DNA from: Phoronis australis | Taxonomy: Eukaryota > Phoronida > Phoronidae | Assembly: GCA_002633005.1 (NCBI GenBank) | Contig: NMRA01000078.1 | Span: forward strand, 169,425 to 233,424 | Length of the DNA: 64,000 nucleotides | Direction of reading: 5' to 3' | In this document: piece after piece, positions 1-12,100 of the stretch | How positions within the stretch are numbered: the stretch's first letter is position 1 | Layout: every line of letters begins with the position of its first letter | The notes under the pieces: generated by a model | Database searches by the model: none | Told to the model about the DNA's origin: nothing | What the model saw: the letters and a program-made list of their open reading frames with translations, nothing else | Program-made: the position numbers and the translations under genes

Positions 1-32
1 CAATCTGTGACGCTTGTCTTGTCTGTTTACAG

Positions 33-128
33 TGTGTCCTGGCTTCCATCATTGTGGTTGCTCTGAAGGGAATGTTTCTACAGTTCAAGGACTTGAAACA
101 CTACTGGAACATCAGCAAATATGACTTT
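33..128 (+). CDS. SLC26: SLC26 exon 1 in window: late transmembrane segment
   Basis: Thirty-two codons between a TTTACAG acceptor and a GTAAGT donor, in phase 0 at both ends. The translation starts [18 protein letters not shown] and continues into a loop with KDLKHYW. This matches the segment of SLC26A5/A6 where a hydrophobic helix is followed by LKGMFxQxxDL. Confidence 0.9.
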
Positions 129-3100
129 GTAAGTTTACGCTGGTGTTGCTACTTTTAAATTTGTTGTCTTTTGTTGTCATGTCTGCACTGAAATTTTCAG
201 TTTGTTGCCAAGAAAAGTTACTGCGTGAACAGTGCTATAGTGTGTAGTTTAAACCCATTTGGCGACGTAGCAAAGATTGAAATTGTTTATTTTTTTTCGA
301 TTTTGTGGCAAAAGGAATGCCTAAACCACTTTTTTCAATGATTACATTCTTGAGATGACTTAAGTTTTACTAATTAAAAATTTTGTTTTATGATGGATGC
401 ACAGTGCAACCCATACTAATAATGTAGAAAATATTTTCTGACCAATTAAAACTTAGAATTTCGATTAAACAAAATTTCAAGTGTCGATCATATTGCTTGA
501 AGCCATATCTGTGTGTTAATGAAGTGAACAGTGTTGTGGTAACAGTCTTTTAAAAATATTACATCCCACTGCCATCAAAAGTCTCCCATATGTATGTTTA
601 TGCTGGTCGCCATCAGTAGACTTTGTTATGTTTTATTCTTAGGCCATTTGGTTAATCACCTGGGCGGCTGTGGTCATCCTGGATGTTGACTTTGGCCTGG
701 GCATCGGTGTTGGGTTCTCCCTGCTGACAGTGGTGTTCAGGACTCAGAGGTACGGTCCATTCTGTCTGGCTGGGTCACTGTGCTGTGATACCCTGTACAT
801 TGTAACCAATAGACCTTGGGCGTCTTTCTACAGGAGCCTGTTGGCTTTTTCTTTTGTTGGAAATCTGACTAGAAATAGCCAAAAGTTAGTTATTTTTCTC
901 TTGCCTTTCTGGAAATTGTTCGTCTTCTGTCTAGTCGAACAGAATATGGATTTCTGTCTTTTGTTTGAGTTATAGTCAAGGTCACTCATTGTTTGAGTTA
1001 TAGTCAAGGTCACTCATTGTTTGAGTTATAGTCAAGGTCACTCATTGTTTGAGTTATAGTCAAGGTCACTCATTGTTTGAGTTATAGTCAAGGTCACTCA
1101 TACAGTCTGCATTTATCTGTTAAGCTCACGTAATCCAGCAATTGTGTTATAAACAGCATGCACGATGCAAACTTTTTAAAAAAAAATCCAAACAATGTTC
1201 GACAAATGTTGTGAAGATGATTTGTTTTTTACTGACATACCAATACCATGATCAAACATATTTTGAACAGAGAAAAACAGTTGACTTCCAGAGAAATCAG
1301 ATTTCACTTTCACCTGCAGAATTCTTTGTGTTAATGTAAGCTGCAAAACACTCACTACCACAGCATTGTGTACCAACGCAATAGGCTTGTTTGTCAAAAT
1401 TAATGGAACGTGATTCTAGATTAGATGGTGATGTTGGAAATTTCTTGGTTTTAACAGTCCAGGGGAATAGTACATAATGAGAAATTGGCCAATATTCTAC
1501 TACTGAAAAAAACAATTTTCAGCACTTCTTTGTAATGGAGCTACTTATTTCATGTTGGTAGGCATTCTGTGCCAAAGTTACGATTCGTGTCTCATAACAA
1601 GTACTCACTGTCTGTCCTCATTATTTATGATTTTAACAATGACTGTTTTAATTATCTTGCAGGCCATATGTAGCGTCTCTAGGTCGCATCCCACACACGG
1701 ACATTTACAAGGACACATCAGTCTATACATGCGTATGTATTGTCGGTGAAACACTGCTCCTCTATGAAACACTGCTACTCTATGAAACACTGCTACTCTA
1801 TGAAACACTGCTACTCTATGAAACACTGCTACTCTATGAAACACTGCTCCCTCTGTGGTTGGGCGTTAAGTTAAAGCCTCGCACAAAGTTAATTGGGTCG
1901 TGTTGAAAATGTGGATCTCGTTCTGTACAAAATCAAGATTGAAGCTGCAAATCGAGTTGTCGTGCAATCGATAGACTCTACCTGGTCCACAGTGTATATT
2001 GTCTGTGTAAAATTAGAAAAGTAAAAACTATCAAAATAGGCTAAGTACCAAAACAGAAGGAAGAGAAATCTTTAACAGATGGCACTGTCTGAGGCTTTAA
2101 TAGTTACGGTAACATCAAGTCTGGCCTGCTACGCCATCTGTTGACCACAAATACCACCAGGCAATATTAAGTCTGGCCTGCCATGCCACCTGTTGGCCAC
2201 AAATACCACCATGCAATATTTTGAAAAGTTCTAGACATTACCTAAAATGTTAGAACCCCTTGAAAAATAAAAAAAGTCACAATTCATTTATTTTTATCTG
2301 AAATTTGTGAGGTTTAACCGCACACTGTTGCTTTATTTTACCTGCCATTTTTTTCAGACAAAGGATTTACAAGGCATCAAGATAATCCGTTTTGAAGCAT
2401 CTCTTTACTATGCTAACGTGGAACACTTCCGTCAAAGGGTGTACAGCATGAGTGATGCTAACCCACTCACTATGGCTGCCCGTCGAAACAAATTCTTGGC
2501 CAATAAGAAGATAGAAGAGGCGGAGCTTCATAAAAAACAAGAGAAGAAAGAGCAAATGGTGGAGCTGGTTTGTTTTATTTCTTAGCGTTGTGTAGGCGGG
2601 GGCTAGACATTGCTTGGCTTGGCTGGGGCTAGACACTGACTGACTTACTGGCTTGGCTGGGCTCAACACCTATTGGCTTGGCCTGACTTGGTAGAGGCTA
2701 GACATTATTTGGCTTGGCCTGACTGGGTAGGTTGTAATCCCTAATTGGCTTGGCCTGACTATGCTAGATGGCGTGGGACTGAGTGAACAGGCGCTGACCC
2801 AAATTGTCTTGGCCTGCCCGAGTAGGGTCTAGTACCTAATAAGCGACTCGATGTTCACGAGGTGGTGCTCAGAAATAAAATTCCTTCTTTTTAACATTTG
2901 AATAGATTGAGAGCAGAAAGTAACTTCATCAACATGAGGACATTCTTGTGATAAGGGACCCACATGATTTGCCTGAACACCGGCATTTCTATGGTAAGGT
3001 CCCTTGCTTCACTTGCGACACTTAGTGAATTTCGAGTTCCTCATTGGCTTGGCATGAATGGGACATAGAGGTGGGCTAGCCCTTGCTTTGCATGGTTTTG

Positions 3101-6100
3101 TCAAGTTGTGCAACTTCTGATTTACACACTTTAAAGATAGTGTCTTGTGGCGTATGGTGAAACCCAATGTTTCCAGAATTTTCTTGTATTCTGTATAAAT
3201 TAATAAGTTTACCCAACTTATTAATTACTTCTTGCTTGCATCCTTGTCTTCTGCATGATTTTAAAGCAGAGTGAGTGGTGGTACTTGTTGAAACTATGTA
3301 CTCCTCCATTTTCTATATTCATCTGAAAGTAACATTCCTGTATTTTTGTAAGAAAAAAAAATATTTTTGCTTGTTTTGGCACTATTTCCAAAACATATTT
3401 TGTTATACAAATATTTAGTTTATATTTAGGATTTCGTCACTTTGACTTTCTTCTGGATGCGGCAATTTCTGGTGAATGTTATCTTAATGTTGTGCATTGC
3501 ATGTCAGTAAAATCCGGCTCTTCTTTTTATTCTACGCACCCCCATGTTGTTGAGGAAAAGTAAATTGGCATGTTGTACAAAAGAATAATTGCTGCAGATG
3601 TGTGCAAAGACTTTCATTTTAGCTGAAAATAAGCGTTGTCACTTATTAGTGCATGGTAGATTCTGACAATTTTTACCCTCTAACGTCTAACCTTTCTCGC
3701 TTTTTATTGGGAAAGCAACTATTTTTAGTGCTAGTCTTACTTTTTTAAAATACAGATCCCTGGTTGTCTTGGAAACGAGACATTTTTGTGCATAAATTAC
3801 CGTTCCCGTGCCAGGTATTTACTTTCCAACAATGGGCCGCCATCTTGGTTCTGCAGTCACATACGTCCAGCAAACAGGAATGATTGACACAGACTGCATT
3901 CATTGGCGGGTCGGATATTATGCTTGCTCAAAGGCAGTGAATACAGAACCAAGATGCGGGTCTTCTGCTGAGCCAGTAGCGGCACTTTCTATTATTGTGT
4001 AGAGTGTAAAAATTCGACCGTGCAACAGAATTTAATATGAAAAAATATATATGGGAGGTAACAGGTGATCTCTATTTCTATTTGAAGTGTCATCAAAAGT
4101 AGTTGCTTGCCCTTTAAATGTGGTTTGTAACATCTCTTTTGTGGCAGTCTCAGTTGCACTGTTGCATGTTTGTCAGGTAACCTGAGATTTATATGCCTGT
4201 GTTTCAAGATTCTAGTTGTCCAGTAAGCAGCATTTTGCGCAGTGGTTCTGACTGTGGCCCGAGCAGGTCTGATGCACAACAAATGCACCTGACCACCTGT
4301 TCTTTTGATGTGCAGCTGTAGATCACGATGGCTTTTAAATTATAGAGACACTTAAAGTGGTCATGAACCCACGTTCTGAGACAAGCTTTTGATTTAGCTC
4401 ACACGCTGCTATGAAACTGATCTCAATTTGCTCTCAACTCAGTTGAGAAGTGATTTCTGGACTGTGATTATACTGTGCACGCAATGGAAGTCATGGTGTT
4501 ATTATTTGGCTAAATAAGTCGACACGTTTCATTCTTACTTTGAAGTGGCTCATTTTGGCAGCTTAGTGTCCTGCTCAATGTGAATTCTAATATACCGTTC
4601 AGTGTCTTGGCCTTGTTGAACTTTGCTACCTAACATCTCATTACACTCTGCTGGTTCTAACAGAATGGTAACGTGGTGGACAAGACTGACCCGAGCACAA
4701 GTGTTGCCATGGAGGAAGAGCCTCTGGCCCCCGCTACAGATGTGGACTTACCCAAGTATGATGTTCACCATATAATACTGGACTGTTCCATGATGAGCTA
4801 CATCGACACTGTGGGGGTGGGAGTGTTGGGACAGTTGATAACTGAGTACAAGAAAATTGGCATTGACGTGTTTCTGGCCAACTGCAAAGGTGAGAAGGTT
4901 GGGTTAATTGAGTGGCTGGATGAGTGTTGGATATTGACTTCAGCTTACGTCATTTTTAAACCATGTAGAATGACAGGTTAGTTATTGTATATTGTTTCTG
5001 TTTGTTGCTGTGGTGACGTCAGAGGGTAGGCACCGGGGTAGTCTCAGGCCCTCCTCCTTCCAGTATCGCACGCAATGTAAATTTGGAGATGCAACCAAGT
5101 TCGTGCTGGTTACACACTCTTCGATCTTTTCCCTTGATACAAGTTTTTGCTGCATCTTCGTATTGCAATCCTCGCTCTATGAGGCGCTTTGTTGCTCATC
5201 TCTCCTGCTGTTGTACAATCTCGGCATCTGTAAGCGATGTATACTGTATTCTCATATGAAATGAGATTTCTGAAAAGTCTCATATTTTTCTGCCTGATTC
5301 AGTTTAAGAGTGATTGTAACTAATAGGTTTCCAGAGGTGGTTTCATTTTAATCTCGTATTTTTCCAAAATTATTTTTAATTTGTTATAATTTGCTTTCAA
5401 AAACTCGCATTCCATGTTGCTACTCTGTCAACACCTCGGTGACAAATTAGCAGATAATGCCTTGTCATGACCAAACACAATTGCCCAGTTGACACAGCCA
5501 GGTTTAGTTCTTACTGTTGCCACCAGGGGGTTAACTGTTAATACTTCCTCAAGGGGGATAGCACAGGGTTTGCCATGAACTTCTTAGTTGACTGTGTTGC
5601 CATGGTACTCGACGATGTTACTACTGAACACGTTAATAAGAAGCTCGAACAGTATTAAGAAATTGAATTTTACATTAAATTCACTTTATTGGGGAGAAAT
5701 TTCTGATAATAAAAAGATTGTGTGTGACTTGTTTCAGATTACACTTGCATGGGGATGAATTTTTTGTCCATTTGCATTTTTAGCTGGCGTACGTGACATG
5801 TTGTTCCGCGCTGGTTTCTACGACAGCCACGACAAGGAGATCCTGTACGTGTCTACCCATGATGCAGTGCTTGCTGCGGTGCACAAGCGACTTGATATCC
5901 TGGAGGAGGTGGGTGGGTCATGTGACATTGTAATACAAAGTCGTAATTAACGCAGTTCTTGGTTTATTTACTAGTTCTGAACATATTTCTCGGCTCTTTA
6001 ATTACCAAAATCGGCTTCGATTTCATTTCTTTAAATACTGACCTGTTTCTTTCTGGAACAGAAATCTGCAGAGAATGTTGTGAGAGCTCAGTCAACCACC

Positions 6101-9100
6101 TGCAATGCAGGTGATGAATATTTCCTTCTGTTCTGTTCTGTTGCATGTTTTTCACACTGATGAAGACTCAAACAGTACCACGCATAGAATCTTTGCTTCC
6201 TCATTTTATGTGTCTTATTTTGAAAGTTGCTGGATCCAAGTTTGGCGAACAAGACTGTTAAAATTTTAAGTTAAACAATGTTTTATGTGGTACATGAAAG
6301 CGAAATACTGTCTTTGATCTTGATACAAAAAATTACCAAATCATGTGTTCTTGCAACAATATTTCTGTTGCGGAAACATTTATTCGATGTCCGCAGAAAA
6401 GACATGCTTGTAAGACCGCCAACTTCTGTCAAAGTTTATTTTGTCAATTAAAAATAGACTGGCTTGTTTAAAAAATTCAAAACATTGAAAACTAAAATTC
6501 TGTCTAGTTTCAATCCAAAACAATTTTAAGCAAGGTTTCAGCAACTTTAATGCACGAATCGGTTAAAATTTATTTTCGTTTTGCATGTGAGTTCCTCTTA
6601 ACCTGAGATAAAATAATTTGTGTTACATTAATTTCCTATTTTCATCATTCTTTATTTTAATGTGTTTACATTCTACTGCATATGTGTCAAAATGCCTACA
6701 TTTTAGACCTTGTTGATATAAATAGCAGTGCTGACAGAGACTTCAGAACCTTCGACTCAATTGATAAAATTATGTTGGGCTGAAAGCAATTTGCAGTTTT
6801 GAACATCTCTTAAAGCTTGAGTTTTGTTAAATTCGGAAAACTTTCAATCATATGCAAAAAAAATATGTCAATATTTCAATGTTAAATGCCTTCAGTAATA
6901 AAATCAAATCTTTCACACCTCTGCATAAATTAAGTAAATTGCTCTTTTATTCCTGACCAGTAAATCTTAATCTGACTCTAAAATAACATCATTGGCATAT
7001 TATGTTATACTAAACAAAAATACAGATTAAAGTTCAACATGGTTGTTGGCTCATTTGTTTGGACGTTAGCATGTATTAAATTGTGTTTTTCTAAGAGTCG
7101 GCATCTTGACTATATGCTTGCACGCACTTAATGACCTGCCCCATTTAATTAATACCCCCCTCACCGAGTTGTACAGCTTGATTCCTGTCCACATGCCAAG
7201 ATAATTCTTAGTTGTTAGCTCTGATTACAAAATATTTTTCACTGAATCACGTACACTCCTCGGTCTCTCACTAAAACAAAAAAGGTGTTGTCCGCATTTT
7301 TCCTATCATGAGGACGGAATTGGATGCTGTTGAACTCTGACCCACTCACCATTGACCTCATTATCTCAACCTTTGTGCTGATAGTGGCTTACAGTTTGGA
7401 AGTACTGTGGAGAATTGGGAAAATCAGTTTTGACAATACCAGCTATTAAGTCAAATTTTTATACTTACTGAATCTAAATATTTATTTTGAGAGCACTTTG
7501 ACTGCTATATAAAGCAAAACACACTGTGGTGAAGTCTATTTTATTGAGCGACTTACAAACAGATAACTGGGTTTTAAACACACTTAATAACTCAGTTACT
7601 ATCAGTTACTATGTTGTTATCATTAAATAAGTGTTAATGGCTGACTTTGGAGTCATTTTTAAAAGGAAAAAATTATGAGTGTCAGACTATGTTAAATTGA
7701 CCTTACATATAAACAGTACCCGAACAAACTGAAATCCACAAGTTGTGCATTGTCCTGAACACCCCTGTGTCTGATCGTTGGTCATTTCTGCCTTCAGTTG
7801 AGACAGGACACGGCTATCGTGACTGCACCCAGCATGCAGTCTCTGCCGACCAGGGCGAGTCGTAGCAGCACCTTCATGGAGTCTTACCTCAACCAGCGTG
7901 TCAGTATCCAATCTTCTTTTACTAACAAAAGGGGGCGCTGAACTCGGTTTTGTCTTATCGGTTGTTTCCGCACATTTTGCTCTGTGATCTCAGTTACAAA
8001 ACGTTTGAAGTAATTCTATCACGTCACTGTTTACTTTATGCAAGTAATGCACATTTGTTCGCCAGTGAGCTTCTGTCATGAATTTCAAATTATTCAGCCC
8101 TCTGTACCAAGGTTTTCCCCACCAAACCCGACCTGAAAAACTTGACAGCATGTAAAATTGAATTTACTTCTCAGTTTCTGTGACTTGTCCAATATTCAAG
8201 AACTTACCCAAGTAGCGTTAATGACTGTGGAACATCGTACATCTTTTAACATCATTGGCAAAACTGAATTTAGTGCCTCCCAACTAAACGGTAGTGTCGC
8301 TGTGTATAAGGCCCGGCATGACCGTAGATGCTTCTTACTCTGTCGGGTACTTGATGCAATGTGATGTTTCTTATACTATCCTGACCATCCTCAAGGAAGC
8401 CATCATCCCAGGTCTTCTTGTTCATGTCAATGGAGAGCTCTGGTGATGGCATTACTGCTAATAATGGATGGATATCAGTTGCATGTGACAGAGATAGTGT
8501 TGTCTGTAAATGTCTTTGACTTCAAGATATTCTTTTCATATCCACACTTTTTTCCAGTTTTAAAGACAGAGTGATGAATCGTGGTTTCCAGACTTAGAGC
8601 CCTGTTTTCACTCATTCTGACGGCCATCCTCTCTTGTTGAATGTTCCTTTACTGTTTTTCCACAATCACTGTCTATGAGTGTTATCGTTTTTATTAAAAT
8701 ATAATTTGGTCACTGCTAAGCTGTCACCTATCTTGTTCTCAGTTCTCTGAGAACCAATTTTGTCTGCTGAATTACGGACATCACACAGGTCCTTGAAGTG
8801 CATTTTGAGAACCAGTTTTCTCCACTGAATAATGGGTATCAAACTGGTTCTCAAAACAAATGGACTCCTGTGGCTGTTGTCAAATTTTACAAATGTGGAG
8901 AGGTTTGGCAACTGGCTGTCATACACGCAGAATTGGTAAACACAAGGCATTAAACTGGCATCTTGTCAGATCTAACATGCCGTATTGCCAAGTACTACAG
9001 CGAACTATGCTCTGCTAACATGTACATGTGGTGCATGTACCACACAGTACGACAGTTACAAATAGTACTGTACTCTCATTATGCAGAACTGGTCAAACAA

Positions 9101-12100
9101 AAGACAGTAAACAGGCATCTTTATCATTTATTTAACCCAGTCCTGCTTAATCACTGTACAGTACTATTTGTGGCTGCTGTACTGTGTGGTACACGTGTCA
9201 TGTGTACATGTTAGTAGAGCTTAGTTCGCTGTAGTACTTGGCAATACAGTATGTTTAACTGGCAAGAAACAGTGCTACCAACTTTTTCTCCGTCACCCTG
9301 TTGGTAACCTGACTGGAGCGTAACATCTAAAAAAAATCACAAAACAGTGAATGCGCATTCCTTGTGTAGCAAGCGGCCAACTTAGTAGTTATGCTGTGTT
9401 GAATAGTTCAATGATTTGTGCTTGTTGTTTGGCTTGCCCATAATGCTTGAACATGATTTGACGGCATGCAGACAATGTTGTGTAATAAGGTGCCACAAAT
9501 TTTGTCTTGGCATAAGGGGCCTTGAGGTTTGACCTATTTTGGTGACTGGTCACTGCCATGTCAAATTTAGTCAAATGTCTTCCAGTCTGAGCAAAAATAA
9601 TTTCTGAAATTGTCGCGTTTTCATTTTTCAAGGCTAACTGCGTAGCTGAAATGCTCAGAATTTTGTACAAACTATTACTAAAATGAATCAAAAAACATCT
9701 CCATAAATATTTATTTTTTGTTAAGAAATTTCATAAAGTCAAATTTCATTGTTCTGTCACATTCTGGTCTCAATTGTGGAATCTTCACTGAACGTCATAA
9801 ACCAGTGACAAACTCAATTGCCTAATCACATATTTATTATAAAATTTGGTTCTCACATTGTTTGCAAAGGTAAGTTATTGCTGTTTGCATGTTACTTAGT
9901 TTGTGAAGGTGTCTATATCTACAGTGCAAGAGAAAAGTAATCGACAAAATACCATTTTCCCCCGTCGTAACTGCTAATCCCTTTAACAGCACAAATTACT
10001 AGTAATAAAGGTGGTAAAATTCTAATTACAGAATAGCTTAGCCACCTCGCTTACTTTCCTGTTAAATTATCCTTCATTCTCGGTCTCGAGAGAAGAAAAC
10101 TCCAACGAGGAACTCGTCTTCTGCCAAGCTGTCATAACAGGGAATTCAGGGTCATTTTGTCTGAATACTTGGCTTGTTCTCTACATAATTGTGCTGTCAC
10201 AGACACGTGTCTGCAGACACTGCTTTGTTTCAGTTAATGTGACGCTTTCAAGACTTCACAACACATAAGTCATGTTCACCTTCTGATTACTGGTCATAAC
10301 GTCATTTTGCCTGTGAGGCAAACTTAGGGGCTTGAGGCAGTATAAGCTGGTCAGCTGTTATCAGCGATATGAATAGGCCTTTGTCTTAGGTCTGACCAGT
10401 TGTGAACTACTTTCATTCACACTGGCCTCATTTAGCATCAAGTTGTCAACTATTTCCCACAAAACTTGACCGATTTTTGTGGGAGAAAATGGTCCGAACT
10501 CCATTTTTTATGAGAAATTCAAATATGGACTCTGTTTCTGTGCACAAAAAGGGCAAAAAATGATATCAATTGACCTAATTCTTCAGGCAGCTCTTATCTT
10601 AACGCAATCAGATTAAAGTGTAATAAAGTGTAATTGAGCTGAAAGACCTGCTGTTTCTGACCTTCTGGACTAGCCTGCCTGATACAGCTGGACGGTCTAT
10701 CCCGACAATATAACGTTACCGGTATGTTTCATTTTATCTCACTTCGTTCATGTCAAAAAGTTTAGGTGTATCATTTCATCTCGCCCAGTTCATATCCAGA
10801 GGTTTCATCTTCATAAAATCATGCCTCCACCCAGTTCATATCCAGAGGTTTCATCTTCATAAAATCATGCCTCCACCCAGTTCATATCCAGAGGTTTCAT
10901 CTTCATAAAATCATGCCTCCACCCAGTTCATATCCAGAGGTTTCATCTTCATAAAATCATGCCTCCACCCAGTACATGTGCAGAAAATTTAATGATATGC
11001 CATTTTGTTGGGCTTAGTTCGATTCCACGATTCTTTTGTCCAATTTAGTACAGTTGGCTGAAGCTTTATGTTGTTATTATTATTGTTTGTGTAAAAGTAT
11101 TTTTTTATTATTTGTTACATTGATCATTTGCGTTAATTTTATGTATGTATATTTTTCTCGGTTAGTTCAGAAATTTTCAGTGATATGACTGTTCGGTGAT
11201 ATTTTGTTATTAAGTGATATCGTTTCTTTCAGTAACATCTTTTTGTTTAGTAATATCACTGTGTTTAGTGATATCATTTTTTCAGTAATGTCATTTTGTT
11301 CAGTGATATCATTTTGTTCAGTGATATCATTTTGTTCCTCTTCATTCACAAGTTATGTAGTGCCATGTTGCTCTACTCCATCTCCTGACCCTGCCTAGAC
11401 ATTGTAAACTGAATCATTTGTTCTCCTTCGCTTGTCCTGTAATGAACGATGACTCAAACCAAAGAGTTCCGTAACTGACTAGGTTAAGGTTGGGCTGTAA
11501 ACCCATGACATTGGTGGTGTTGAGTTGGATTTTGATTCCTCCCCCCCTCCCCCGAAGTTGGACTCATCCAATACCTTCTGTTGTAGCCTCATGCAGCAAA
11601 CCGTGTCATCTTTGAGGAGACTGCGGTCTGAACAGGTTTGATCAGTGTTGTCTTGCACGGGACTAAGCCTGCATGTTCCTATTTGGTTATTTTTGTGCAT
11701 TTGCATATCTCTGCCACCAGCATGCATTTTTTTCTGAATCACCCTGTATTCATTTTAACCTGTTAACCTTTCAGTTTCACCTCTGACTTCATGTCATTCC
11801 AGCATGGTAAAGTGTTTGTGCTCAGACTAATATTAGTTAAAATGCAGGCAGGTCCAGGTGTAGGATTGTTTCTGTTTGGTGATAAGTCATTCGCTCATGC
11901 ATGCAAAATGATTTTGAAGTGGCAATTGTTTATTATTCCATGAAAATGTTAATTCCAGTACACGCTACCTGGTGAATTTCAGGTGAACTATGTGATGATG
12001 TGCAAACTCAAATTACAGTCTGTGAGGGACACAGATTTTCTGAAAAACGTTCCAAAAAGAAATAATTTGACTAACTAAAATATAAATAAAATGTTCAGAG

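Noticed and set aside
963-1101. CRISPR array
   Set aside because: Like the other arrays here, the units are head-to-tail without spacers, in a spliced eukaryotic gene and with no cas genes.
6062-6110. Small SLC26 exon candidate with acceptor- and donor-like borders
   Set aside because: Including it would put exon 7 out of frame and stop within about 22 codons, whereas skipping it keeps the frame.
11179-11349. Asn/Glu/Asp-rich TEQNDI repeat protein on the minus strand
   Set aside because: It is a by-product of an 18-bp DNA repeat with a period divisible by three; no splice context.
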